Assembly (NCBI RefSeq): GCF_014650035.1
Contig: NZ_BMUE01000020.1
Location: 45,929-109,928, forward strand
Direction of reading: 5' to 3'
Source of the DNA: Streptomyces lucensis JCM 4490
GTDB lineage: Bacteria > Actinomycetota > Actinomycetes > Streptomycetales > Streptomycetaceae
Length of the DNA: 64,000 nucleotides
The notes under the pieces: model-generated
Told to the model about the DNA's origin: nothing
The model's database searches: none
What the model saw: only the letters and a program-made list of their open reading frames with translations
Position numbers and translations under genes: made by a program
Shown: positions 1 through 12,397 of the stretch, one piece after another
How positions within the stretch are numbered: the stretch's first letter is position 1
How the letters are laid out: every line of letters begins with the position of its first letter

Positions 1-1973
1 GTGAAGCTGCCGTCCTTCTCGGTGTGCGCGGCGGCCGGCAGGAAGAACACCTCGGTGCGGATGTCCCGCGTGCGCAGCTCCCCGGTCTCGATCTCGGGGC
101 CGTCCTTCCACCAGGTCGCCGACTCGATCAGTGAGAAGTCCCGGACCACCAGCCAGTCGAGGTTCGCCATGCCGAGCCGCATCAGCTTGGCGTTGGCGTT
201 GCCCACCGCGGGGTTCTCGCCGACCAGGAAGTAGCCCTTGCAGACGCCCTCCAGCTGGGCCATCGTCGTCTCGTACGCCGAGTGGGAGCCGGTCAGCCGG
301 GGCAGGTAGTCGAAGCAGAAGTCGTTCTCGGCGGTCGCGGCGTCCCCCCAGTACGCCTTGAGCAGGCTCACCAGGTACGAGCGCATGTTGCCCCAGTAGC
401 CCTTGTGGGCCGCCTCCGCCTCGACGAAGGCGTCCAGGTCCTCGTTGCGGTGCGCGTACGGCATCGGGATGTAGCCGGGCAGCAGGTTGAACAGCGTCGG
501 GATGTCGGTCGAGCCCTGGATGGAGGCGTGCCCGCGGAGCGCGAGGATGCCGCCGCCCGGCCGGCCGATGTTGCCGAGCAGGGTCTGCAGGATGGCCGCC
601 GCGCGGATGTACTGCGTGCCCACCGTGTGCTGCGTCCAGCCCACCGCGTAGGCGAAGGCCGTGGTCCGCTCCCGTCCGGAGTTCTCCGTGACGAGTTCGC
701 ACACCTGCCGGAAGAGGTCCTGCGGCACCCCGCAGACCTGCTCGACCATCTCCGGCGTGTAGCGGGCGTAGTGCCGTTTGAGCACCTGGAACACGCAGCG
801 CGGGTGGGTCAGCGTCTCGTCCCGTTCGACCTCGCCCTCGCCGATCACCGCGCCACCGGAGCCGTGGGCCTCACCGCGCGCCGCCTCGGTCAGCGAGCCG
901 TCCCCCCCGGTGCGCTTGTCGTACTCCGTGTCGCGCTGGCCGGAGGCCGCCTGCATCTCGGTGCCCTCGTACTGCCAGCTGCCGTTGTCGTAGCGGCGGC
1001 CGGCGGCGTCGAGACCGGAGAAGACGCCGCCCAGGTCCTCGGTGTCACCGAAGTCCTCCCGGAGGATCACCGGGGCGTTGCTGTAGGCCACGATGTAGTC
1101 GCGGAAGTACTTCTCCCGCTCCAGCACGTAGTGGATGATCCCGCCGAGGAAGGCGATGTCCGAGCCCGCGCGCAGCGGCACGTGCAGGTCGGCCAGCGCG
1201 CTGGTACGGGTGAACCGCGGATCGACGTGGATCACCTTCGCGCCCCGCGCCTTGGCCTCCATCACCCACTGGAACCCGACCGGGTGGCACTCGGCCATGT
1301 TCGAGCCCTCGATGACGATGCAGTCCGCGTTCTGCAGGTCCTGCTGGAAGGTGGTCGCGCCGCCGCGGCCGAACGAGGTTCCCAGACTGGGAACGGTGGA
1401 GGAGTGTCAAACACGCGCCTGATTCTCGATCTGGATCGCTCCCAGCGCCGTGTACAGCTTCTTGAGGAGGTAGTTCTCCTCGTTGTCGAGCGTCGCCCCG
1501 CCGAGGCTGGCGATGCCGAGGGTGCGCCGCGTCCGGGCCCCGCCGTCCTCCCACTGCCAGCCGGCCCGCCGGGCCTCGATCACCCGCTCGGCGATCATGT
1601 CCATGGCGGTGTCGAGGTCCAGCCGCTCCCATCCGGTGCCGTACGGGCGCCGGTAGAGGACCTGGTGCTCGCGGGCGGCGCCGGTCGTCAGCTGCAGACT
1701 CGCCGCGCCCTTCGGGCAGAGCCGGCCGCGCGAGATCGGGGAGTCCGGATCGCCCTCGATCTGGGTGACCCGCCCGTCCTGCACGTACACGTTCTGGCCG
1801 CAGCCCACCGCGCAGTACGGGCAGACGGACTTGACCACCCGGTCGGCGGTGGCGACCCGCGGCCGGAGCCGTTCGCTGGGCCCGCTCTTGGCGGCCGCGC
1901 CCCGGCCCAGCGGGTCGGTACCCGTGAGCTGGCGGTAGACCGGCCACGAGTCGATCCAGGTGCGTACGCCCAC
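1..1973 (-). CDS. fdhA: Formate dehydrogenase catalytic (alpha) subunit, selenocysteine-containing; 3' part beyond window
   Basis: Oxidises formate to CO2 at a Mo/W-bis-MGD site and passes electrons to the FdhB subunit encoded upstream. The N-terminus carries the [4Fe-4S] motif CPYCAVGC and a distal CPKG. After about 188 residues the context IENQARV is followed by an in-frame TGA at 1409-1407 and then HSSTVPSLG. This matches the V-Sec-H context of Sec formate dehydrogenases such as E. coli FdnG. The frame stays open from the TGA to the window edge and encodes conserved stretches (GSNMAECHP, HVDPRFTRTSA, ending HTEKDGSF), so the TGA is read through rather than terminating. GTG at 1973 is preferred because AAGGAG lies 5 nt upstream; GTG 1979 is the alternative. 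About 657 codons are visible; the C-terminal domain lies outside. An annotation without Sec would show a false 190-residue protein. Confidence 0.93.
1378..1394 (-). promoter_or_regulatory. SECIS-like hairpin directing Sec insertion at the fdhA UGA
   Basis: Starting 12 nt after the UGA, the coding strand forms a perfect 7-bp stem, GTTCCCA / TGGGAAC, around GTC. The apex can also be drawn as CCC-AGUCU-GGG. In E. coli fdhF the SelB-binding mini-helix starts 11 nt after the UGA with apical GGUCU. Position, stem length and the G-U-bearing loop therefore all fit a bacterial SECIS. The element lies inside the coding sequence, as expected in bacteria. Confidence 0.75.
1407..1409 (-). other. Selenocysteine (UGA) codon of fdhA
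   Basis: In-frame TGA on the minus strand at residue 189 (counting from GTG 1973), flanked by QARV and HSST. It sits where E. coli FdnG and FdoG carry Sec, the Mo ligand. The reading frame is open and conserved on both sides. Confidence 0.92.
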
Positions 1974-2085
1974 GGCCACTCCTTCCGCTCACTCCCTACG
2001 GCATTGTCCCGCGGCCCCGCCGGCCCGGCATCCGGACCGCGTGCCGAGCGGCGGAGTACCCCGGCCGGCCCCGGTCAAACGGCGT

Positions 2086-2123
2086 CCGGACGCCGTACGG
2101 GCACCCCGGACGCCGTACGGGCA
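2086..2123. repeat. 18-bp direct repeat, two copies at 20-bp period
   Basis: CCGGACGCCGTACGGGCA occurs at 2086-2103 and again at 2106-2123, in the short gap between the NrfD-like gene and fdhA, just after the NrfD-like stop. Function is unknown. It may be a small intergenic duplication. Confidence 0.6.
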
Positions 2124-2135
2124 GGACCCGGGGTG

Positions 2136-3161
2136 TCAGCGGCCGCGGGCCCGCAACCGCTCCCGCTGCGGGACGACCGTGTACTTGGGGTCCTCGGCCG
2201 ACGCCACCCCGGCGTGGAACACCCCGAACCGCAGGGCCGCCGAACCGGTCAGCCAGGCGGCGCCCGCGGCGACGGCCAGGCGCCGGTCACGCATCCGCCC
2301 CGACAGCACCGCCAGCGCGGCCCCGCCCGCGGTGAGGGCCTCCGCCGCCCGCAGCAGCCGGTGCGCCCCGCCCTGCTCCAGCGGCTCGGCGGCCAGGCCC
2401 ATGTGCCGTTTCATGGCACGGAAGGCGGCCAGTTCCAGCGCGGCCCCCAGTACGCCCATCCGCCGGGCCGGCCCGGCCTCGGCCGCCGGGGCCGCGACCA
2501 GGGCCAGCCCGGAGGCGGCGGTCGCGGCGGAACCCGCGAAGACGAACGGCAGCTGCCGGTAGCCCTCGTGCCAGGAGGGCACCGCCGTGTCCGAGAGGAG
2601 CACCGCCGTGTACGTGGCCACGGCCGGCCCGAGGACGGCCGCCGCCGCGGTGGCGGCGGAACCCAGCAGCCGGTAGCGGCCCGCCACCTCGGCGGCCGCG
2701 GCGGCCAGGTTCAGCGGCGCGTACCCCACCAGCAGCCACGACCCCACGCTCATGGGGGAGGTGGGCTTGAAGACCCGGAGCATGTTCAGGAACCGGGCCG
2801 GCCGGCCCAGGTCGTGCACGAGCGCGGCCAGCGACAGCGAGATCGCCCCCGCTGCCCCGAGCTTCGCCGGCGCGGCCAGCCCCGGCCGCCCGGTGAACTG
2901 GCCGCCGGCCGCCAGCAGCGAGGACGCGCCGGCCAGACCGCCGAGGTACAGGTAGCCGGCGATGTCCAGCGCCTTCCACGTCGGCCTGTTCAGCACGGGC
3001 TTGCCGTAGTACGACGAGAACACCGCGTCCGGCACCATCGGCTGCTCGCCCCGCCCGCGCCCGCGCCGACGCCGGCGGCGGCCCGCGTGCGCGCCCGTCG
3101 GCGCCTGACGGCCGGGCCTCGCGCCCTGGACGCCGTCCCGGGTGACGTCCGGTCCGCTCAT
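2136..3161 (-). CDS. NrfD/PsrC-like membrane subunit of formate dehydrogenase
   Basis: 341-residue polytopic membrane protein, probably the quinone-reducing membrane anchor for the formate dehydrogenase. Visible features are an arginine-rich cytoplasmic N-terminus, the segment YYGKPVLNRPTWKALDIAGY, and about seven to eight hydrophobic helices rich in Ala, Gly and Leu. HDLGRPARFLNMLRVFKPTSPMS is a hallmark stretch of NrfD-type subunits. The ATG at 3161 overlaps the fdhB stop (ATGA), so the two are translationally coupled. Gene order fdhB > nrfD-like > fdhA and the common strand support one operon. The subunit replaces the cytochrome b-type FdnI of E. coli, so it probably passes electrons to menaquinone without haem. 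Confidence 0.85.
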   Translation of the reverse strand: MSGPDVTRDGVQGARPGRQAPTGAHAGRRRRRRGRGRGEQPMVPDAVFSSYYGKPVLNRPTWKALDIAGYLYLGGLAGASSLLAAGGQFTGRPGLAAPAKLGAAGAISLSLAALVHDLGRPARFLNMLRVFKPTSPMSVGSWLLVGYAPLNLAAAAAEVAGRYRLLGSAATAAAAVLGPAVATYTAVLLSDTAVPSWHEGYRQLPFVFAGSAATAASGLALVAAPAAEAGPARRMGVLGAALELAAFRAMKRHMGLAAEPLEQGGAHRLLRAAEALTAGGAALAVLSGRMRDRRLAVAAGAAWLTGSAALRFGVFHAGVASAEDPKYTVVPQRERLRARGR

Positions 3162-4174
3162 CGCGGCCTCCTCACGAAACTCCCGGCGGCGAGGGCGGCC
3201 AGCGAGAGGGCGGCCAGCGCCGCGTGCCGCCACATGTCCGGCAGGTCCCGGGTGGTGACCACCGGATCCGGGGGAAGCCCGTAGACCTCCGGCTCGTCCA
3301 GCAGCAGGAAGAACGCCCCGTCGCCGCCGACCCCGTCGTCCGGGCTCTCGCCGTACAGGCGGGCGTCGGGCACGCCGGCCGCGTGCAGCTGGGCCACCCG
3401 GGCCCGCGCGCGTTCGCGCAGCTCCTCCAGCGGGCCGAACTGGATGGACTCCGTGGGGCAGGACTTGGCGCAGGCGGGCTCCATGCCGGCGCCGAGCCGG
3501 TCGTAGCACAGGGTGCACTTCCACACCCGGCCGTCGTCCTCGCGCTGGTCGATGACACCGTACGGGCAGGCGGGCACGCAGTAGCCGCAGCCGTTGCAGA
3601 CGTCCTCCTGGACGACCACCGTGCCGAACTCGGTGCGGAACAGCGCCCCGGTGGGGCACACGTCCAGGCACGCCGCGTGGGTGCAGTGCTTGCACACGTC
3701 GGAGGCCATCAGCCAGCGCAGCTCGGTGCGGCCGTCCGGGGAGAGGGGGGAGATACGCCCGGCGGGTGCGCCGGCGGGCGCCTGCCCGGGCGGGGGAGCG
3801 GTGGAGCCCGGGCCGGGTGAGCCGGCGTCGGTGCCGAGCCGGGCGGCGGCCGCGAACACGTCGACGTCGTCGTGCGCGACCCCGGGCTCCTGCCCGCCGA
3901 AGGGCTTGCGCTGCTCGATGAAGGCCACGTGCCGCCAGGTGTCGGCGCCGAGCCCCTGCGTGTTGTCGTACGACATGCCGGTCAGTTCCAGGCCGTCCTC
4001 GGGGACGGCGTTCCACTCCTTGCAGGCCACCTCGCACGCCTTGCAGCCGATGCACACGGAGGTGTCGGTGAAGAACCCCATCCGCGGCGGTGCGTCGGGA
4101 TAGCCGGCCGCACCGGCCACGTCGGGCTGCGGACCGTACAGAAGGCCGCCGCGGTCCTCGTCGCCGCCCATCAC
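3158..4174 (-). CDS. fdhB: Formate dehydrogenase iron-sulfur (beta) subunit, four [4Fe-4S] clusters
   Basis: 338-residue ferredoxin-type subunit that wires FdhA to the membrane subunit. Cysteine groups in order are CIGCKACEVAC (residues 41-51), CKHCTHAACLDVCP, CNGCGYCVPACP, and the split group CTLCYD...CAKSCP. These suit four cubane clusters, as in FdnH/HybA-type proteins. The C-terminus has a single hydrophobic segment (HAALAALSLAALAAGSFV) followed by basic RRPR, which resembles the membrane anchor of FdnH. It is the first gene of the minus-strand fdh operon, and its stop overlaps the start of the NrfD-like gene. The start MMGG has two adjacent methionines, so initiation could be at either one. 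Confidence 0.9.
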   Translation of the reverse strand: MMGGDEDRGGLLYGPQPDVAGAAGYPDAPPRMGFFTDTSVCIGCKACEVACKEWNAVPEDGLELTGMSYDNTQGLGADTWRHVAFIEQRKPFGGQEPGVAHDDVDVFAAAARLGTDAGSPGPGSTAPPPGQAPAGAPAGRISPLSPDGRTELRWLMASDVCKHCTHAACLDVCPTGALFRTEFGTVVVQEDVCNGCGYCVPACPYGVIDQREDDGRVWKCTLCYDRLGAGMEPACAKSCPTESIQFGPLEELRERARARVAQLHAAGVPDARLYGESPDDGVGGDGAFFLLLDEPEVYGLPPDPVVTTRDLPDMWRHAALAALSLAALAAGSFVRRPR

Positions 4175-4578
4175 GTACCTCCGTGCCCTCGGCTCCCTGT
4201 GCTCTCTTCCGAGCCTGGCACGGGTGCCCCGCCTCCGCGCGCGAGAAACGGCCGGGACGCGGGGGCGCCGGCCGGGTGGCCCGCGCCCACGCGCCGGATG
4301 CCGCCGCCTCCTCGCCGGGGCTGCGGCGCCAACCCGTCCGAATACCCGTCCGGTCCGGCCTCATGCCTGTATTCCGCGGGTGATGTTTTCGGTCACCGGG
4401 AATGGCCGAACGCTTTGTCCCGTGACCCGGGGGTGGGTTAGCCTTCGACGTATTTTTCTCATCACGCATGTCCGTGAACTGCGGAAATGCACACACCATT
4501 CGCCGGGTCGGACCGCGTGCCCGGCAGTGGTTCGGAGCCCTCGCGCGAGGGCTCCTGGGGAGCGGAACGAGGGTGCGC
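4175..4578. other. Divergent intergenic region, fdhB / hybrid kinase
   Basis: 404 bp between divergent starts, so it should hold both promoters. An imperfect inverted repeat GGTCACCGGG (4391-4400) / CCCGTGACC (4419-4427) lies in a relatively A+T-rich stretch and could be an operator. No confident -10/-35 pair was recognised. An upstream GTG/ATG-initiated extension of the kinase from 4468 is possible but lacks a good ribosome-binding site. Confidence 0.4.
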
Positions 4579-8565
<3,987 letters not shown>

Positions 8566-8614
8566 GGGCAGCACGGCACGTCCGACCGACCGCAGGCCGA
8601 GGAGCACGGATCCG

Positions 8615-11038
8615 GTGAACAGTCATGAACCGCCCGCCCTGCGGGAGACCGCGGACGGTCTGCCCGTCCCTCGCCCGCACCCGGACCCGGCGCCGGCCGA
8701 CGCCCCGGCCACCTCGCCGGTGGGCCGGCTCGCCGCCACCGTCGAGCGGCTGCGCCGGGAAGTGCGCACGGCACAGGCCGAGGCCGAGGGCCGGGCGCTG
8801 ATCGAGCTGGCCAAGGGCATCCTGGTCGAGCGCCTCGGCTGCGGCCCGGCGCAGGCCGCCCGCCAGCTCGCCGAACTCACCGAGCAGGCCCAGGTGACCC
8901 CGCTGGAGTTCGCGGTGGACGTCATCAACCAGGCCGCCCGGGACCGGGTCGCGGAGGTCACCGAGGCCTTCCTGTCCCGCGCCGCGGACCCGTCGGAGCC
9001 CGTCGAGGAGTCCGCCGCCGTACGGCTGCGCGCCGCCGAGAGCGGGCTGCTCGCCGCGGACGACACCCAGGCGATGGCCGACTCGCTGCTCGAACACGCC
9101 GTGCGGCCGCTGGGCGCGGTGGCCGTGGCGATCTGGGCGGCCGGTGCGGACGGTTCGCTGACCCTGGCGGGCAGCGCCGGCTTCCCGCCGGGCGAAGCGG
9201 CCCGCTGGCGGTACGTCCCGCCCGACGTGGCGACCGTGGCCCGGCGCGGCCTGACCGATCCGGACGGCCTGTGGCTGGCCTCGCTCACCGACTCCGGGCT
9301 GCCCACGGTGGGCCGCCGGGAGTACTCCGACGGCGCGCGCATCGCCGTGCCGGCCGGCGTGGGCGGCCGGATCCACGGAGTCCTGGAGATCGTCTGGGCC
9401 AAGCCCGAGGAACCGCTGCCGCGTCCGGTGCTCCGGCAGGTCGAGGCCCTCGCCGAGCTGTGCGCCCACACGCTGGAGACCTCCGTGCTGCCGGCCGGGG
9501 CCGGACAGGACCCCGGGGTACTGCCCGACGCGGTGGAGCTGATGGACCTGGCGGACGGGCTGCACGACCCGGCGCTGGTCCTGGTGCCGCACCTCGACGA
9601 CGCCGGGCAGCTCGTCGACTTCCGCATCCAGCACGTCAACGGCCGCTTCCTCGACCCCGCGGGCCGGCCCCGGGCCGTCGTGGGCGGCGCGCTGCTGCTG
9701 GAGGCCTATCCGATGGCCGCCGGCGCCAGTGAGCTGTTCCAGCGCGTGGAGCGTGTGTACGCCACGGGCGAGCCGTTCCGCACCCGGCGCATGCGGCTGA
9801 CCGCGCTGGTCGACGAAGTGCCGCTGTCGGCCGTCGCCGACATCAGCATCAGCCGTCACGGCTCGGCGGTCCTGCTCATCTGGCGCATCGAGGACGAGAC
9901 GGCGCGCCTGGCCAGCCTCCTCCAGCACGCCCAGCGGCTCGGCCGGATCGGCGGCTTCGAGGAGAACCTGCTCACGAACGAGATCACCTGGAACGGCCAG
10001 CTGTTCGACCTCTACGGCCGCCCGCCCACCAGCCCCCCGGTCGCCCTGGAGAACCTGGCCGCGCACGCCCATCCCGACGACGCCGTCTCCATCGGCCGGT
10101 TCCTGCGCACCGTGATCCACCACCGCAGGCCCGCGTCCGCCGCGTTCCGGCTGCTGCGCCCGGACGGGGTGACCCGGCACATGCGCGTGGTGGCCGAGCC
10201 GGTCCTCGACACCGACGGCCAGCTCCTCGGCCTGCGCGGCGCCTACCAGGACATCTCCGCCCAGCACTGGACCGAGGTCGCCCTCGCCGCCACCCGCGAC
10301 CAGCTGGCCCACACCGAGCAGCAGGCCGACGAGCGCAACAGGCTGGCGCTGCAGCTCCAGCACGCGATCATGCCGCCCACGCAGGCCCCTCTGCAGGTGC
10401 CGGACCTCCAGGTGGCGGTGCGTTACCGGCCCGCGGAGACCGAGCAGCTGGTCGGCGGCGACTGGTACGACGCCGTCGTGCTGCCCTCCGGGCTGGTGCT
10501 GCTGTGCGTCGGGGACGTCGCCGGGCACGGTATCGAGGCGGCGACCAGCATGGTCGTGCTGCGCAACGCGCTGCGCGGTCTCGCGGTGACCGGAGCCGGA
10601 CCGGCACAGCTGCTGTCGTGGCTGAACATCGTCGCCCACCACCTGACGGGCGCCGTCACCGCGACCGCCGTGTGCGGGCTGTACGACGGCGAGCGGCGGA
10701 CGCTGCGCTGGGCGCGGGCGGGTCACCTGCCGCCGGTACTGGTGCGGGAGGCGGAGGCCGCGACCCTGCCCATGCTCAAGGGTCTGCTGCTCGGCGCCCT
10801 GCCGGAGGCGGTGTACGAGGAGACCGAGGTGCAACTCGCCGCCGGGGACACGCTGCTGATGTACACCGACGGCCTGATCGAGCGCCGGGACCGCTCGGTG
10901 GAGGAGTCGCTGTCCCACCTGCTGGACACGGCGCGATCGGCGCCCAGGACCCTGGACCAGCAACTGGACCGGCTGCTCACCCACAGCAGGTCGGACACCG
11001 ACGACGACACCTGCATCGTGGGCATCAGGGTCGTGTGA
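8615..11038 (+). CDS. ANTAR-GAF-PAS-SpoIIE (PP2C-type) phosphatase
   Basis: 807-residue multidomain regulator. In order it has an ANTAR-like helical segment (ELAKGILVERLGCGPAQAARQL), a GAF-type sensor, a PAS fold (RIGGFEENLLTNEITWNGQLFDLYG), a short coiled coil, and a C-terminal SpoIIE/RsbU phosphatase. The phosphatase shows GGDWYDAV, GDVAGHGIEAA and a late TDDDTCIV that binds metal. Such proteins dephosphorylate STAS anti-sigma antagonists in partner-switching. The GTG start at 8615 is chosen because GAGGAG lies about 11 nt upstream and the protein then begins at VNSHEPP; the longer frame from 8525 overlaps the kinase gene. It lies 49 nt after the hybrid kinase stop and is convergent with an RsbW-like gene. 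Confidence 0.9.
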   Translation: MNSHEPPALRETADGLPVPRPHPDPAPADAPATSPVGRLAATVERLRREVRTAQAEAEGRALIELAKGILVERLGCGPAQAARQLAELTEQAQVTPLEFAVDVINQAARDRVAEVTEAFLSRAADPSEPVEESAAVRLRAAESGLLAADDTQAMADSLLEHAVRPLGAVAVAIWAAGADGSLTLAGSAGFPPGEAARWRYVPPDVATVARRGLTDPDGLWLASLTDSGLPTVGRREYSDGARIAVPAGVGGRIHGVLEIVWAKPEEPLPRPVLRQVEALAELCAHTLETSVLPAGAGQDPGVLPDAVELMDLADGLHDPALVLVPHLDDAGQLVDFRIQHVNGRFLDPAGRPRAVVGGALLLEAYPMAAGASELFQRVERVYATGEPFRTRRMRLTALVDEVPLSAVADISISRHGSAVLLIWRIEDETARLASLLQHAQRLGRIGGFEENLLTNEITWNGQLFDLYGRPPTSPPVALENLAAHAHPDDAVSIGRFLRTVIHHRRPASAAFRLLRPDGVTRHMRVVAEPVLDTDGQLLGLRGAYQDISAQHWTEVALAATRDQLAHTEQQADERNRLALQLQHAIMPPTQAPLQVPDLQVAVRYRPAETEQLVGGDWYDAVVLPSGLVLLCVGDVAGHGIEAATSMVVLRNALRGLAVTGAGPAQLLSWLNIVAHHLTGAVTATAVCGLYDGERRTLRWARAGHLPPVLVREAEAATLPMLKGLLLGALPEAVYEETEVQLAAGDTLLMYTDGLIERRDRSVEESLSHLLDTARSAPRTLDQQLDRLLTHSRSDTDDDTCIVGIRVV

Positions 11039-11046
11039 GGCGCGGG

Positions 11047-11496
11047 CTACCGCGCCAGGGCGCCGGTGAGCGGCACGGTGGCGGTGACCCGCTTGCCCTC
11101 GGCCAGCGGGGTCACCACCAGGTCGGCGGCGAGCATCGCGACCAGGTGCAGGCCGTGGCCGCCGATCCGTCCCGGGTCCGCGGGGCGTCTCACGGGCGGC
11201 TCGGCGGAGGTGTCCGTCACGGTGATGCGCACGGCTGACGCGTCGGGCAGCAGTTCCAGACCCAGGGAGCAGGGGCCGGGTGCGTGCTTGGCCGCGTTGG
11301 TGACGAGTTCGCTGACGACCAGCTGGGCATCCTGCACCGAGCGCAGGCCGGGTGCGGGACGCGCCTGCGACAGCAGCGTCGCCACGGCGTCTCTCGCGTC
11401 ACCGATGCTGGATACGCCGGCGTCCCAGGTGCGGCCGTGGCGCAGGGGCGCGGGGCGGTCCTGCGTCGTCGTGTGCGTCCTGAGCGGGATGTCCAT
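11047..11496 (-). CDS. RsbW-like ATP-binding anti-sigma regulatory kinase
   Basis: 149-residue HATPase_c protein of the RsbW/SpoIIAB-like family common in Streptomyces. The N box is visible as LVVSELVTNAAKHAPG and the G box as GGHGLHLVAMLA. It should bind ATP and either phosphorylate a STAS antagonist or sequester a sigma factor. It is convergent with the SpoIIE-type phosphatase gene, ending 8 bp from it. This is a typical neighbourhood for a kinase and phosphatase acting on the same STAS substrate, although no STAS gene is adjacent. The partner is therefore inferred, not seen. Confidence 0.85.
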   Translation of the reverse strand: MDIPLRTHTTTQDRPAPLRHGRTWDAGVSSIGDARDAVATLLSQARPAPGLRSVQDAQLVVSELVTNAAKHAPGPCSLGLELLPDASAVRITVTDTSAEPPVRRPADPGRIGGHGLHLVAMLAADLVVTPLAEGKRVTATVPLTGALAR

Positions 11497-11719
11497 AGTT
11501 GCCCTTTTCCTCTGGGGTCAGGGTCCCTTCCTGTGATCAAGGGGGGTCGTGCCGTCCCTGCTGCGGCTACCCGTTGCACCGTCGATCAAGGGGACGTCCG
11601 CGAGGAATCCTCCGGTTGCACACGAACTCCTGATGGGAGCCGCGGACCGGGGGCGGCGGGGGGCGGTGGCGGCGCGGACCGGCGGTCGCGCGGGGCCCGC
11701 CCGCAGGGGCCCGCGCGCG

Positions 11720-11741
11720 TGCGCAGGGGTGCCCCTGCGCA
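11720..11741 (-). terminator. Short perfect hairpin next to the csbD terminator
   Basis: TGCGCAGGGG at 11720-11729 and CCCCTGCGCA at 11732-11741 form a 10-bp inverted repeat with a 2-nt centre. In practice a few apical pairs would open. It may reinforce the adjacent larger hairpin, or be a protein-binding palindrome. Confidence 0.45.
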
Positions 11742-11743
11742 GC

Positions 11744-11796
11744 GAAACGGGCCCGGGAAAAGAATCCGCTTTCGCGTTGCCTCCCGGGCCCGTTTC
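11744..11796 (-). terminator. Hairpin terminator of csbD
   Basis: GAAACGGGCCCGGGA (11744-11758) and its exact complement TCCCGGGCCCGTTTC (11782-11796) form a 15-bp stem with a 23-nt loop, 23 bp after the csbD stop. There is no strong U-tract, as is usual in high-G+C actinobacteria. Confidence 0.75.
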
Positions 11797-11818
11797 GGAA
11801 TGCGAATGCCGGCCCGAT

Positions 11819-11992
11819 TCAGTGCTTGAAGACGTCCTTCGTCTTCTCCTTGGCCTGCCGGGCGTCCCCGCGCGCGCCTTCCATGCGGCCCTCGGCCTCC
11901 ATGCGCTCATTGCCGACGGCCCGGCCCATGGCTTCCTTGGTCTTCCCCTTGGCCTGCTCCATCTTGCCCTTTGCCTTCTTGCTGCCAGCCAT
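11819..11992 (-). CDS. csbD: CsbD family stress protein
   Basis: 57-residue, highly charged, alanine-, lysine- and glycine-rich protein beginning MAGSKKAKGKMEQAKGKTKE and ending KEKTKDVFKH. The repeated KGKxKE pattern is the CsbD signature. CsbD is a general-stress protein induced by SigB in Bacillus; its biochemical role is not established. A GAGG lies a suitable distance upstream of the ATG. It is too short to have stood out among neighbouring shadow frames. It is monocistronic, with a strong hairpin downstream. Confidence 0.88.
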   Translation of the reverse strand: MAGSKKAKGKMEQAKGKTKEAMGRAVGNERMEAEGRMEGARGDARQAKEKTKDVFKH

Positions 11993-12038
11993 CGGGTTTC
12001 ACATCCTCAGGTCTCGCGGTGTCCGTTCCTCATCCCGG

Positions 12039-12063
12039 CTTACCACTGTTCCGCCCCCCAAAC
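12039..12063 (-). promoter_or_regulatory. Possible SigB-type promoter of csbD
   Basis: On the minus strand GTTT (12063-12060) and GGTAAG (12044-12039) are separated by 15 nt, resembling the streptomycete SigB-class pattern (GTTT-N14-16-GGGTAC/T), about 45 nt upstream of csbD. The -10 element deviates from consensus. The assignment rests mainly on family knowledge that csbD is stress-sigma controlled. Confidence 0.3.
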
Positions 12064-12148
12064 CCGGCAGCCTCGACTCGGAACCCCGGGAAAAGTGGGG
12101 GATGATCGAGAAATTCCCGGGCACCCGCTGGTCCGGAGGTTGATAAAC

Positions 12149-12319
12149 ATGGTTCCTTTGCTTCTGGTTCTTCTGCTGGCGCTGATTCTCTTCGGTGCGG
12201 GCTTCGCGCTGAAGGCGTTGTGGTGGATCGCCGTCATCGTGCTCGTACTGTGGGTGCTGGGCTTCATCGTCCGTCCGGCCGGAACCGGAGGCCGCCGCGG
12301 CCGCTGGTACCGCTGGTAG
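12149..12319 (+). CDS. Small hydrophobic membrane protein
   Basis: 56-residue protein with two adjacent hydrophobic segments (VPLLLVLLLALILFGAGFAL and IAVIVLVLWVLGFIV) and a basic Gly/Arg/Trp tail, GGRRGRWYRW. The ATG is preceded by GGAGG at a good spacing, and a strong terminator follows. It resembles the small stress-associated membrane proteins often found beside csbD in actinobacteria. No function is known, and the divergent placement with csbD suggests shared stress control. Confidence 0.8.
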   Translation: MVPLLLVLLLALILFGAGFALKALWWIAVIVLVLWVLGFIVRPAGTGGRRGRWYRW

Positions 12320-12337
12320 GTGCGGCCGTCCACGGCG

Positions 12338-12369
12338 AAGAGGGCCCCGGCTTCGGCCGGGGCCCTCTT
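12338..12369 (+). terminator. Strong hairpin terminator with TTCG tetraloop
   Basis: AAGAGGGCCCCGGC-TTCG-GCCGGGGCCCTCTT, a perfect 14-bp stem closed by a stable UUCG tetraloop, starting 19 bp after the small membrane protein stop. It is symmetric, so it could also stop minus-strand transcripts from the 12398-12580 gene. Confidence 0.88.
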
Positions 12370-12397
12370 GCGTCCTTCCGTCGGGTTCGTCCTTCCG

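Larger units (their letters stand above)
11497..11818. other. Intergenic region downstream of csbD, upstream of the RsbW-like gene
   Basis: 322 bp. The right half holds two back-to-back perfect hairpins (11720-11741 and 11744-11796) that should end csbD transcription. The left half presumably contains the promoter for the minus-strand RsbW-like gene, but no promoter motif could be assigned. No convincing gene was seen here. Confidence 0.5.

Noticed and set aside
1407..1409. TGA in fdhA as a nonsense mutation making a pseudogene
   Set aside because: Its exact position in the Sec context, the hairpin downstream and the intact conserved frame beyond it fit Sec insertion better.
282..3284. A 1000-codon plus-strand open frame across the fdhA and NrfD-like genes
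   Set aside because: It is antisense to clearly conserved proteins, its translation is Arg/Gly/Pro-rich low-complexity sequence, and it arises because high G+C suppresses stop codons. Similar long shadows at 4462-8607, 28868-31957, 31639-34548 and elsewhere were dropped for the same reason.
4269..4282. DosR-like box (CGGCCGGGTGGCCC) upstream of fdhB
   Set aside because: One mismatch and a single copy outside the dormancy cluster; not distinguishable from chance.
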